Below, one piece after another: positions 1 to 6,993 of a stretch of 12,488 nucleotides of DNA. This DNA is from Pseudomonadota bacterium (GTDB lineage Bacteria > Pseudomonadota > Gammaproteobacteria > Legionellales > Legionellaceae), in the NCBI GenBank assembly GCA_021807845.1, contig JAKBCM010000026.1, positions 1 through 12,488 of the forward strand. The letters run 5' to 3'. Position 1 is the first letter of the stretch. Each line of letters starts with the position of its first letter. The notes under the pieces are model-generated. The model was not told where the DNA came from. It did no database searches and saw only the letters and a program-made list of their open reading frames with translations. The translations under genes were made by a program, and so were the position numbers.

Positions 1-295
1 TATCAGCGCCAGCGGCAAAAATATCTTCTGCATCTTGGATACTCCGTATCCCACCTGCGACACAAAAAGGGATACTGAGATGACGAGAAATGTGCTCCAC
101 CCAATAACAATCCAGTGATCTTCCCTCACAGCTGGCCAAAATATCATAAAAGACCAATTCATCCGCGCCCGCGTTCTGATAGGTTTTTGCGAGCGTTATG
201 ATATCACCCACCACTTCATGATTTGCAAAGGCTACGCCTTTTACCACGTGCCCGTTGGCAACATCCAAACAAGGAATAATTCGTCGCTTTAGCAT
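1..295 (-). CDS. hisF: Imidazole glycerol phosphate synthase cyclase subunit HisF (N-terminal part, cut by window edge)
   Basis: HisF, with HisH, converts PRFAR plus ammonia into imidazole glycerol phosphate and AICAR in the cytoplasm. Only the first 98 codons are present; the rest lies left of the window. The translation starts [20 protein letters not shown], and Asp11 in the CLDV motif is the conserved catalytic acid of the family. Further family motifs follow: [18 protein letters not shown] and [11 protein letters not shown], all close to E. coli HisF. The ATG at 293-295 is preceded by GGAGG at 303-307 with a 7-base gap, so the start is secure. The gene begins inside the last codons of hisA (7-base overlap). 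The second (beta/alpha)8 half and the other catalytic Asp are not visible. hisI (or hisIE) would be expected next, by analogy with the enterobacterial order. Confidence 0.97.
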   Translation of the reverse strand, partial: MLKRRIIPCLDVANGHVVKGVAFANHEVVGDIITLAKTYQNAGADELVFYDILASCEGRSLDCYWVEHISRHLSIPFCVAGGIRSIQDAEDIFAAGAD

Positions 296-1008
296 AAGAG
301 AGCCTCCGCTAATTGAAAGCACCCTTCATACAAAGCCTTGCCAATAATACAAGCGTCCAGTTTCATTTGTTTCAAAGCACGAATATCGTTTATGGCACTC
401 ACCCCACCTGATGCCTGTAGCAAAAGCTTAGGATATCGATTGATGATATCTTGATAGATTGCTACATTAGGTCCTTGTTGCATCCCATCTTGACCGACAT
501 CTGTACACACAACGTGTGCGTTATCAGGCAAATTCGACAACAAATCCCACAACATATAAGGACTTTTTGTTTGCCACCCTCGGCTCATAACATAGGGCAT
601 ATCATCATACATCTTAAAATCATAAGCAAAAACCAAGCGTGAAACACCATACGCCTTTATCCATGTACTCAGATCCTGTTGATGAGTGATCACCTGTGTT
701 CCAATCACCACGCGTGATACCCCACACTTAAATAAAGCATCAGCATCGCTTTTCGTTCGGATCCCTCCTCCGGCTTGTATGCCTTCACCGAAACCATCCA
801 CAATAGACTTTATCCAATCTAATTGTCTCATTGCACCGTCTTTTGCCCCTAAGAGATCGACCACATGCAAAAACTGAGCTCCTTCGGCTTTAAACCGTTT
901 TGCCATCTCAACAGGAGAACACGAATAAGTGGTTTGACGCAAAAAATCCCCTTGAGTTAACCTAACGCATGCGCCCTCTATCAAATCGATACTAGGAATA
1001 ATGTTCAT
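289..1008 (-). CDS. hisA: ProFAR isomerase HisA
   Basis: HisA carries out the Amadori-type isomerisation of ProFAR to PRFAR, the step before HisHF. The 239-residue length is normal for this single-domain TIM barrel. Asp8 in NIIPSIDL is the catalytic base and Asp130 in LVFAYD matches the general acid (Asp129 in enterics). The two phosphate-binding loops are AGGGIRT (residues 79-85) and ASGGVS (199-204). CTDVGQDGM (168-176) matches the E. coli CTDISRDGT segment. The start ATG is preceded by GAGGGG with a 7-base gap. The gene overlaps hisH by 17 bases and hisF by 7, so translational coupling is likely. It is clearly HisA and not HisF, from the IIPSIDL start and the lack of the HisF signature. 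Confidence 0.97.
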   Translation of the reverse strand: MNIIPSIDLIEGACVRLTQGDFLRQTTYSCSPVEMAKRFKAEGAQFLHVVDLLGAKDGAMRQLDWIKSIVDGFGEGIQAGGGIRTKSDADALFKCGVSRVVIGTQVITHQQDLSTWIKAYGVSRLVFAYDFKMYDDMPYVMSRGWQTKSPYMLWDLLSNLPDNAHVVCTDVGQDGMQQGPNVAIYQDIINRYPKLLLQASGGVSAINDIRALKQMKLDACIIGKALYEGCFQLAEALLC

Positions 1009-1606
1009 TTGACAACCCCTCTATAAAATTCTTTAAAACCAGCGCACCTTTCTCTCCGGATTTTTCAGGATGAAATTGCACCCCAAAAAAATTCTTGTGC
1101 TGAATCAGTGCCGAAAAAGGGTGGCCATAATCACAGACGGCCTTGGTATAAGACGCATCTATCTCTGGCGCGAAATTATGAACAAAATAAAAATCACTCT
1201 CTGGTGAAATTCCTTGCAACAAAGGTACTTTGTCTTCACAAGAAGTGATTTGATTCCACCCCATGTGAGGATAAATACGCTCTCCCATCAAAGCACTCAC
1301 CGAAAGTGGAATAATATTTAAACAAATCGTTTCATCCTCTGCGGAGTATGCACAAAGCATTTGCATGCCAAGACAAATCCCTAATACAGGCTGAGTTAGA
1401 GATGGGATAATCTCATCTAATCCTTTGTTTTGCAGCGTACGCATGCCATAACCTGCTGCCCCCACTCCCGGTAAAATCACATGCGTGGCCTGTAAGATGA
1501 GATCATGCTCATCGGTCACCTGACTCGGATAGCCTAGTCGGCAAAGTGCACTTTGTATGGAGGCGAAATTAGACCCACCTGTTTTTATAATAACAATATT
1601 GGTCAT
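992..1606 (-). CDS. hisH: Imidazole glycerol phosphate synthase glutaminase subunit HisH
   Basis: HisH is the class I glutamine amidotransferase that hydrolyses glutamine and channels ammonia to HisF. All catalytic-triad residues are present: Cys78 in the LGICLGMQ nucleophile elbow, and His179 and Glu181 in QFHPEKS. The oxyanion-strand motif reads ILPGVGAAGYGM (residues 44-55) and the YPHMGWN segment (112-118) is typical of HisH. The length of 204 residues is normal. The start overlaps the hisCB stop as ATGA. The last codons of hisCB supply a purine-rich AAGGGGG just upstream, so HisH synthesis is probably coupled to HisCB. No anomaly was seen. Confidence 0.97.
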   Translation of the reverse strand: MTNIVIIKTGGSNFASIQSALCRLGYPSQVTDEHDLILQATHVILPGVGAAGYGMRTLQNKGLDEIIPSLTQPVLGICLGMQMLCAYSAEDETICLNIIPLSVSALMGERIYPHMGWNQITSCEDKVPLLQGISPESDFYFVHNFAPEIDASYTKAVCDYGHPFSALIQHKNFFGVQFHPEKSGEKGALVLKNFIEGLSNEHYS

Positions 1607-3249
1607 AAAACCCCCTTGGTAGATGGCAGCTGTTGGCCATTTTGTGTGATGGCTTGTTTGAGTGCTCGACCAAATGATTTAAAACAACTTTCAACCATGT
1701 GATGCGTGTTCTCACCTTTCACCGTCAGATGAATAGCAGCGCCCAATTGACTGGCCAAACTTTGAAAAAAATGAACCACCATCTCCGTTGGAAAATCGCC
1801 TAGCATCGTTGTTGGCAATACCCCATTGAATTGACAAAAACCACGACCACTGAGATCAATAGATACTTCGGCTAAAGCTTCATCCATCGGTAACACAAAC
1901 CCATACCGTGTTATTCCCTTTTTAGATCCTAAGGCTTCTTTTAAAGCAAAGCCAAACGTAATCGCCACATCTTCCACGGTATGATGTGCATCAATGTGCA
2001 GATCACCCAATGCCTCAATAAACATACTGATCCCACTATGCTTGGTAATTTGCATCAGCATATGATCAAAAAAACCAATGCCTGTATTGATTTTGGCCTC
2101 TCCTCGTTCATCTAATGTGAGTGCAACAAAGACATCTGTTTCTGCTGTTTGCCTCCGAAAGGAGGCTTGTCGTGACGTTGATGGCAAAGTGGCCACTAGT
2201 CCTAATGCGCTTAATAGGAGCTCATTTTCTAAAGGGGAACCCACTGTGATCCTCAAACTGTCGGGCACATCAAAGGAGCGATCCCGCACCAAAATACCCT
2301 GGTTTTTTAACGATTGGTAACACAAATCAGCATTGGCGACTTGAATCAAAATAAAGTTAGCTGCACTGGGATAAATAGCTACCAAATTTGGTAATTTCTG
2401 CAAACGCAAGTACAACGCTTCACGATCTTTTTGCACATCTAAGATTCGTTTTTTACTGATTTGCAAACCGATAGGACTTAAAGCATCTAATGCTGCTTGA
2501 ATGCTCAACGATGATAAAGGGTAAGGTGGCATGATTTTTTTAAGAAAAGATATGATGAGAGAAGATGCAATCACCGTACCTATACGAGCCCCCGCCAAAG
2601 CATGTGCTTTGGATAAGGTCCTTAACACCACCAAATTATCACACTGCCCTAAAAGTCGAGTCGCTGAAACAATATCTGCAAACTCAATATAAGCTTCATC
2701 GACCACAATAATAGCGCGATTTCTTTGCGCTATACATAAAGCTTCAATCTGATCTATAGAAATCACACTACCAGTAGGATTATTAGGATTACATAGAAAA
2801 ATGAGCTTTGCGCCATCCATCTCGTTTAATGCTTGCCAATCAGGCATAAATCCTGATTCTGCATTGAGAAAGCTTCGGACAATTCCAACACCATTGATTC
2901 TTGCTGCCACCTCATAAAACCCAAAAGTTGGTGGCGTCACCACTATCTTATCTTGATAAGGTTTACAAAAAGTCCTAATCAATAGATCGATGCCTTCATC
3001 CATGCCACGCGTGATGAGTAGTTGTTCATCATTAACCCCATATAAATCTGCTAATTTTTTCTTAAGCAGGAAGGGTTGTGGTTCAGGATAACGATTGAGT
3101 GACAAATCCATACGCGCCCCAAAAGGAGGAGTAGGACTTTCATTGGCATCCAATTGAATCAAGTCATACCCAAGCACCTCCCCTCTGGCTGAACGATAAC
3201 TTTCTAGTTCAAGGATCTCAGGTCTGACCAGTGACAATAAATCGCTCAT
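1603..3249 (-). CDS. hisCB: Fused histidinol-phosphate aminotransferase / imidazoleglycerol-phosphate dehydratase (HisC-HisB fusion)
   Basis: One uninterrupted 548-codon frame encodes two enzymes. Residues 1 to about 352 are HisC, the PLP-dependent transaminase making histidinol phosphate. Asn157 (NPNNPTG), Asp184 and Tyr187 (VVDEAYIEF), Schiff-base Lys214 (TLSKAHALAG) and Arg222 fall at the same numbers as in E. coli HisC; Arg333 matches the substrate arginine. Residues from about 360 to 548 are IGP dehydratase, the step before HisC. Metal-binding motifs are GFFDHM (392-397), DAHHTVED (420-427) and the late HH pair (516-517, before ESCFKSFGRAL); the C-terminus LPSTKGVL matches E. coli HisB. 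The linker is only about 10 residues (PSTSRQASFR). E. coli HisB has an N-terminal HAD phosphatase that is entirely missing here. Starts and stops overlap hisD and hisH by 4 bases. An internal GTG at codon 352 (2194-2196) could also give a separate 197-residue dehydratase. Confidence 0.95.
   Translation of the reverse strand: MSDLLSLVRPEILELESYRSARGEVLGYDLIQLDANESPTPPFGARMDLSLNRYPEPQPFLLKKKLADLYGVNDEQLLITRGMDEGIDLLIRTFCKPYQDKIVVTPPTFGFYEVAARINGVGIVRSFLNAESGFMPDWQALNEMDGAKLIFLCNPNNPTGSVISIDQIEALCIAQRNRAIIVVDEAYIEFADIVSATRLLGQCDNLVVLRTLSKAHALAGARIGTVIASSLIISFLKKIMPPYPLSSLSIQAALDALSPIGLQISKKRILDVQKDREALYLRLQKLPNLVAIYPSAANFILIQVANADLCYQSLKNQGILVRDRSFDVPDSLRITVGSPLENELLLSALGLVATLPSTSRQASFRRQTAETDVFVALTLDERGEAKINTGIGFFDHMLMQITKHSGISMFIEALGDLHIDAHHTVEDVAITFGFALKEALGSKKGITRYGFVLPMDEALAEVSIDLSGRGFCQFNGVLPTTMLGDFPTEMVVHFFQSLASQLGAAIHLTVKGENTHHMVESCFKSFGRALKQAITQNGQQLPSTKGVL
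2151..2166 (-). other. Small perfect hairpin with an SD-like GGAGG at the HisC/HisB junction
   Basis: In the transcript, GCCUCC and GGAGGC form a perfect 6-bp GC-rich stem around a UUUC loop, within the codons of the inter-domain linker (about residues 362-367). The downstream arm contains GGAGG, an ideal Shine-Dalgarno core, but no in-frame start codon follows at usable distance. It may be a relic of an ancestral hisB ribosome site, an mRNA structure that pauses ribosomes between domains, or chance. Confidence 0.4.
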
Positions 3250-4550
3250 GATGTTTCTCTCTCTATTTGTTGACGACGCAATATCACTGATTGTTGATGA
3301 GCATCTAACGTTTCTAATGCAGCAAGCCTCTCAACCGTCGGTGCTAATGTCAAAAATCCAAGTCGACTCGCTTCTTGTATGGTGAAAGAAGTCATAAACT
3401 GATTCACACCAAGTCCACTATAAGTCTTGGCATATCCCATTGTGGGTAACACATGGTTCGTCCCGCTGGCATAATCACCAAAGGCTTCAGGTGTCCATGG
3501 GCCAAGAAATACGGAACCTGCGGTTTGAATCTGATCAACATATTGCCTGGGGTTATTTAAGTGCAGAATCAAATGCTCAGGCGCATAGTCATTTGCAATG
3601 GAAAAACAATTCTTCAGATCAGAAACCACTATCAAAAGACAACCTTTCAAAGATCCTTCTAATTGGGTTTTGCGCTGTAATAAAGATTTCTGCCTGAGAA
3701 CTTCATCAAAAACCTGGGCTGCAAATGGTTGACTGGTTGTGAGCAACACACATTTTGCATCCATATCATGTTCGCCTTGGGCCAATAAATCCGCTGCAAC
3801 AAATGTAGGAGAGGCATCATTGTCAGCAATGATCATCACTTCTGAAGGACCTGCTGGCATATCGATGCTGGCACCATTTCGATCTTTTGAGACCTGATTT
3901 TTGGCCTCCATGACATATCGATTGCCCGGACCAAAAATCTTATCCACTTTTGGAATGGATTCGGTACCATAGGCCAAAGCAGCAATCCCATGGGCGCCCC
4001 CTATAGAAAATAGGGTGCGAATCCCACACTTTGCTGCCGCATAAAAAATAGCGGGTTGTATCTCACCTTTTAGGTTGGGTGGCGTTATCATCACCACTTG
4101 CTGACATCCTGCAATTTGCGCAGGCACCCCTAACATCAACACACTAGATACCAAAGGGGCAGAGCCCCCAGGAATGTATAGCCCAACTCGGTTAATCGGA
4201 CGATAAATCTTTTCTATTTCAATCCCTTGAGAGGCTTCAGAAAACCCTTTGGGCTTATCCAAAACATGAAGACGATAAATATTCTGATAAGCCTCATCAA
4301 TGGCTTTTCTATCAGAGAGAGAGATTTTATTTTCATCCCAATCCAACACCCCCTGGGCAAAATCTTTGACCAAGACTTTATCAAACAAATGAGTATAATG
4401 TTTGAGTGCTTCATCTCCTTTCTCTTTCACCTCGGCAAGAATGGCTTGGACAGAATTATTGATGTGTATGCTTTCTTGACTACTGTCTCCTCTGCTAAAA
4501 AGCAATTCTTTCGCGCTACTTCCCTCTGCTTCCCACTGGATCATCTTCAT
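3246..4550 (-). CDS. hisD: Histidinol dehydrogenase HisD
   Basis: HisD catalyses the last two steps, NAD-dependent four-electron oxidation of L-histidinol to L-histidine through histidinal. The 434 residues align with E. coli HisD with a one-residue offset. Zinc ligands are Gln258 and His261 (LLAQGEHDM), Asp359 (FGDYASGTNH) and His418 (LDAHQQ). The acid/base pair is Glu325-His326 (YAPEHL), and His366 is the further conserved histidine. The NAD/substrate region contains VGLYIPGGSAPL (122-133) and IFGPGNRYV (205-213). The start overlaps hisG as ATGA, with GAGG 7 bases upstream inside hisG. An alternative ATG two codons in cannot be excluded. No defects were seen. Confidence 0.97.
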   Translation of the reverse strand: MKMIQWEAEGSSAKELLFSRGDSSQESIHINNSVQAILAEVKEKGDEALKHYTHLFDKVLVKDFAQGVLDWDENKISLSDRKAIDEAYQNIYRLHVLDKPKGFSEASQGIEIEKIYRPINRVGLYIPGGSAPLVSSVLMLGVPAQIAGCQQVVMITPPNLKGEIQPAIFYAAAKCGIRTLFSIGGAHGIAALAYGTESIPKVDKIFGPGNRYVMEAKNQVSKDRNGASIDMPAGPSEVMIIADNDASPTFVAADLLAQGEHDMDAKCVLLTTSQPFAAQVFDEVLRQKSLLQRKTQLEGSLKGCLLIVVSDLKNCFSIANDYAPEHLILHLNNPRQYVDQIQTAGSVFLGPWTPEAFGDYASGTNHVLPTMGYAKTYSGLGVNQFMTSFTIQEASRLGFLTLAPTVERLAALETLDAHQQSVILRRQQIERETS

Positions 4551-5446
4551 CTTTGCACCTCACCTAGCATTTTTTCGATAGGCAACACCAAAATGGAACT
4601 GGCACCAATGGCATTTAATTTTTCTAAAGTATCCCAAAAGATATCTTCATGACTGACCACATGAACAGCTACTTTATGTTCAGAACCTTGCAAGGCCAAC
4701 ACAGTTGGTAATTCATCGCCTGGTAAAATATCAGAGAGTTCATTGAGTTTTGTCTTATCAATATGCAACATTACATACTTGTTTTTCTTAGCGCTATTGA
4801 CTCCTTTTATCCGCAAAACCAATCGTTCGATAAAGTCCTTTTTTTCAAGGATAGCAACCCGGCTTGCCACTAAAACGGCTTCAGAATCCATAATGGTTTC
4901 CTGTTCATCTAGACCATTTTCTTTTAAAGTGGCGCCACTCGATACGAGATCACAAATAAGATCAGCCAATCCAAGGCTTGGCGCTAATTCAACTGAGCCA
5001 TGCATGGTAATAATTTCTGCATCAATTTGGTTGTCTTTTAAATATTGGCCAAGCACATAAGGATAAGACGTTGCAATCTGCATCCCAGAAAGCGCTCCTG
5101 GTGTCTTAAACACCATCCCATGAGGTGCTGCAAGACTTAAACGACACTTTGAAAAACCAAGCGGCATAATGGTTTCAAGAGCCATAGCGCGCTGTGGAGA
5201 ACCAAGAGAATATTCTTTCAGTAAGTTCTGCCCAATAATTCCTAAGTCACAGACCTGACTGGCCAACAACCCCGGAATATCATCATCACGAGCAAAGATA
5301 AATGCGATGTTAAACCGGGCATCCTGCACCAACAATTGATTGGCACAGGCTTTTATCTGAAATCCACACTGCTTTAATAGATCCTGGCTTTCAATCGCTA
5401 ATTTGCCTGTCTTTTGCAGCGCAATTCTAATTTGTGGTTCTGTCAT
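4547..5446 (-). CDS. hisG: ATP phosphoribosyltransferase HisG, long form
   Basis: HisG condenses ATP and PRPP, the committed first step of histidine synthesis. At 299 residues it is the long, HisZ-independent form, the same length as E. coli HisG. The catalytic part covers about residues 1-220, with the PRPP-binding loop in CDLVSSGATLKENGL (165-179) and the GSVELAPSLGLAD segment (150-162) before it. The C-terminal regulatory ACT-like domain (about 222-295), which binds histidine for feedback inhibition, ends in GASSILVLPIEKM as in E. coli. The start ATG has AGAGG (5454-5458) 7 bases upstream. It is first in the operon, directly behind a strong promoter and operator, so activity control (ACT domain) and transcriptional control are both expected. 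Confidence 0.97.
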   Translation of the reverse strand: MTEPQIRIALQKTGKLAIESQDLLKQCGFQIKACANQLLVQDARFNIAFIFARDDDIPGLLASQVCDLGIIGQNLLKEYSLGSPQRAMALETIMPLGFSKCRLSLAAPHGMVFKTPGALSGMQIATSYPYVLGQYLKDNQIDAEIITMHGSVELAPSLGLADLICDLVSSGATLKENGLDEQETIMDSEAVLVASRVAILEKKDFIERLVLRIKGVNSAKKNKYVMLHIDKTKLNELSDILPGDELPTVLALQGSEHKVAVHVVSHEDIFWDTLEKLNAIGASSILVLPIEKMLGEVQR

Positions 5447-5476
5447 GATATGGCCTCTGGTGTTATAACGAACTAT

Positions 5477-5496
5477 TGTGCTATCATATTAGCACA
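5477..5496. promoter_or_regulatory. Perfect 20-bp operator-like dyad between hisG and hisN, TrpR-like
   Basis: TGTGCTA and TAGCACA are exact reverse complements separated by six bases (TCATAT). The dyad covers the hisG -10 box and the probable extended -10 of hisN, so a bound dimer would block both. Compared from memory with the 20-bp TrpR consensus (outer TGT/ACA, inner CTA/TAG half-sites), 13 of 20 positions agree and the arm spacing is identical. A TrpR-family repressor responding to histidine is the best guess; the regulator gene is not in this window. Confidence 0.7.
5479..5487 (+). promoter_or_regulatory. Probable extended -10 promoter of hisN
   Basis: On the plus strand TG-C-TATCAT matches the extended -10 form TGnTATAAT with one mismatch in the hexamer. 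No good -35 lies 16 to 18 bases upstream (around 5458-5465), as is usual for extended -10 promoters. A start near 5494 would give a leader of about 26 bases. It lies wholly within the shared operator. Confidence 0.5.
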
Positions 5497-5512
5497 GTGA
5501 TTAACTTGTCAA
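5483..5512 (-). promoter_or_regulatory. Sigma-70 promoter of the his operon
   Basis: On the minus strand a perfect -35 TTGACA (5507-5512) is followed after 18 bases by TATGAT (5483-5488), 5 of 6 matches to the -10 consensus. Transcription would start near 5476, giving a leader of about 30 bases with AGAGG before hisG. That is too short for a his leader peptide and attenuator. The -10 box lies inside the dyad at 5477-5496. Confidence 0.8.
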
Positions 5513-5519
5513 GTGCTTT

Positions 5520-6269
5520 ATGGAAAATAAATGGGCAGATACCGCAAATCATCTGGCAGACATTGCCAGCGATTTGGCAAAACAATTTTTTCGAAAACCC
5601 CTTCGGCCATCCTTTAAAATAGATGGCTCTTCAGTCAGTCAAGCAGATTTAGTCATAGAGCAAGCGATGCGCTCATACTTAGAAACGCATCATCCCAGAG
5701 ATGGCATTTTGGGTGAGGAATACCATAATCGAAAGAGTGAATCAGGTTATACTTGGGTGTTAGATCCCATTGATGGCACCAATAGTTTTTTAAGTGGCAA
5801 GCCAAGTTTTTGTACTTTGATAGCGTTATTGCAAGATGACAAACCTCTGTTAGGACTGATATCTCAGCCTATCCTTGACGAGAGATGGTTAGGAATAAGA
5901 GGCTCTCGTAGTCTATTTAATGGCGAACCCATACCTAAACTTGCACCACCTTTGGAAAACAAGATCCGCTTTAGTTCTACAACACCCCAGATGTTTAAGA
6001 CTGCAGAAGAAATCTGCATGTATCAAAAAGCCCTCGCAAAAAGCGCCATTTGCACCTATGGCGGGGATGCCTATGCCTATGGGTTACTGGCAAGTGGCTT
6101 TATTGATCTCATTTTAGAAGCAGATTTAGCATTTTATGATGTAGCAGCCTTGGTTCCTATTATTGAAGGCGTAGGTGGGAAAATAACAGATTGGCAAGGT
6201 CAAGCTATTCTTCAAAGTACCTTCAAAGGTCAAGTTTTGGCCTGTCGAACCTTGCTCAATATATTGTAA
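5520..6269 (+). CDS. hisN: Histidinol-phosphatase, inositol-monophosphatase family (HisN)
   Basis: HisN dephosphorylates L-histidinol phosphate to histidinol, the step between HisC and HisD. The 249-residue protein has the magnesium-dependent IMPase motifs in order: SQADLVIE with Asp43, GEE (65-67), WVLDPIDGTNSF with Asp82 and Asp85 (79-90), and FYDVAALVPIIEGVGG with Asp207 (205-220). The YDVAALVPIIEG form and the preceding GGDAYAYGLLASG (181-193) are characteristic of HisN rather than of inositol monophosphatase or CysQ, which usually read WDxAAG. The gene diverges from hisG across a 73-base shared control region. HisB lacks its phosphatase domain here, so this gene completes the pathway. 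The start ATG has only a weak ribosome site (AAGTG), but the N-terminus fits the family. Activity on other phosphomonoesters is possible. Confidence 0.92.
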   Translation: MENKWADTANHLADIASDLAKQFFRKPLRPSFKIDGSSVSQADLVIEQAMRSYLETHHPRDGILGEEYHNRKSESGYTWVLDPIDGTNSFLSGKPSFCTLIALLQDDKPLLGLISQPILDERWLGIRGSRSLFNGEPIPKLAPPLENKIRFSSTTPQMFKTAEEICMYQKALAKSAICTYGGDAYAYGLLASGFIDLILEADLAFYDVAALVPIIEGVGGKITDWQGQAILQSTFKGQVLACRTLLNIL

Positions 6270-6407
6270 TTTGCATTCAATGAAGGTGCTTCTTACCAGT
6301 TTTTAAAAGGATCCAAGAAGAGGCGCCTCAGTTGGTTGCAGCTCGAGAACCAAAATAAGAAACCAGTTGTTATTCGGATAGGTAAAGCTATTCCTTTGGA
6401 ACACTAA
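6270..6407 (+). pseudogene. Remnant of a hemolysin-type (PlsC-like) acyltransferase C-terminus
   Basis: Directly after the hisN stop, the same frame stays open for 45 codons and ends with TAA at 6405-6407. The translation includes FNEGASYQF and then LQLENQNKKPVVIRIGKAIP. This resembles the C-terminal segment of hemolysin/OlsB-type lysophospholipid acyltransferases: an F-x-G-x-x-S stretch, R-L-x-x-L, E-x-x-N-K, then the R-I-G-K-x-I-P strand. The acyltransferase domain with its HxxxxD motif is absent and there is no start codon or ribosome site, so this would be a decayed fragment. Recognition is from memory on about 40 residues and may be wrong; no intact copy lies in the window. Confidence 0.4.
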
Positions 6408-6461
6408 TTTTCTTGTCAGTATTCACCTCATGCACCAAATAAAGTTTCAATGAGGAACTGC

Positions 6462-6497
6462 TCACCATGATTTAACCTTTAGGCTAAATCATGGTGA
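6462..6497. terminator. 13-bp stem hairpin between convergent hisN and hsp20
   Basis: TCACCATGATTTA (6462-6474) and TAAATCATGGTGA (6485-6497) are exact reverse complements around a 10-base loop. The loop could add three more pairs (CCT/AGG) after one mismatch. The hairpin starts 12 bases beyond the hsp20 stop. Neither strand has a T-run after the stem, so it is not a textbook intrinsic terminator. It may still end transcription from both sides or protect the 3' ends. Its perfection suggests selection or recent insertion. Confidence 0.55.
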
Positions 6498-6509
6498 CTA
6501 TTGAGTGAT

Positions 6510-6950
6510 CTATGACTCTATCTTGACTTCTATTTTCTTTTGAATCGCTTCTTTGCGCTTAGGAATCGCTATTTCTAGTACCCCATGTTTACATTTGGCC
6601 TGTATTTTGGCCTCATCAACTGTTTGTGGTAGATTGAATCGGCGATAAAATTGCCCTTGCAAACGCTCTATTCTTGAGTAACCTTCCTTTTCTTCCTTTT
6701 TTTCAAGACGTCGTTCACCATGAATGGTTAAGATATTATTTTCCAAAGAAATATGAATGTCTTCTATTTTCACCCCAGGGACATCCGCAATCACTAGAAA
6801 CCTATCCTTTTCTTCTTTGATATCAACAGCTGGTGCCCAAGAACCAGTATCGACAAAAGAAGTGTCATCAGGTTGTGCCTTCAAAAAATTTTCAAAAAGG
6901 CTGGTTAATTCTTTTTGCAATGGATAAAAATCACGTCTGATGATATTCAT
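6510..6950 (-). CDS. Small heat-shock protein, Hsp20/alpha-crystallin family
   Basis: This is an ATP-independent holdase chaperone that binds unfolding proteins in large oligomers in the cytoplasm. With the ATG at 6948-6950 the protein has 146 residues, typical of bacterial class A sHsps. The N-terminal arm (1 to about 37) contains IIRRDFYPLQKELTSLFENF. The alpha-crystallin domain runs from about 38 to 130 (WAPAVDIKE, VIADVPGVKIEDI, ILTIHGERR, ending with GVLEIAIPK). A short tail carries an I-x-V motif (KKIEVKI) for oligomer contacts. AGGAGG at 6955-6960 lies 4 bases from this ATG and only 1 base from another ATG at 6951-6953, so the downstream ATG is preferred. A TTG further upstream (6993-6995) would put the ribosome site inside the gene and is rejected. 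It is monocistronic and convergent with hisN. Confidence 0.93.
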   Translation of the reverse strand: MNIIRRDFYPLQKELTSLFENFLKAQPDDTSFVDTGSWAPAVDIKEEKDRFLVIADVPGVKIEDIHISLENNILTIHGERRLEKKEEKEGYSRIERLQGQFYRRFNLPQTVDEAKIQAKCKHGVLEIAIPKRKEAIQKKIEVKIES

Positions 6951-6993
6951 CATTCCTCCTGAATTATAAGTTGAGTTTGAAAGTACATTTTTC

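Noticed and set aside
2078..2320. Plus-strand open frames inside the his operon, for example at 2078-2320 and 4227-4652
   Set aside because: They are antisense shadows of strongly conserved his genes, without ribosome sites or recognisable proteins.
5447..5519. A classical his leader peptide and attenuator upstream of hisG
   Set aside because: The spacer is 73 bases and the predicted leader about 30 bases, with no run of His codons and no terminator/antiterminator stems.
6426..6455. CCTCAT/ATGAGG inverted repeat next to the 13-bp hairpin
   Set aside because: Six-bp arms with an 18-base loop are expected by chance in an AT-rich spacer.
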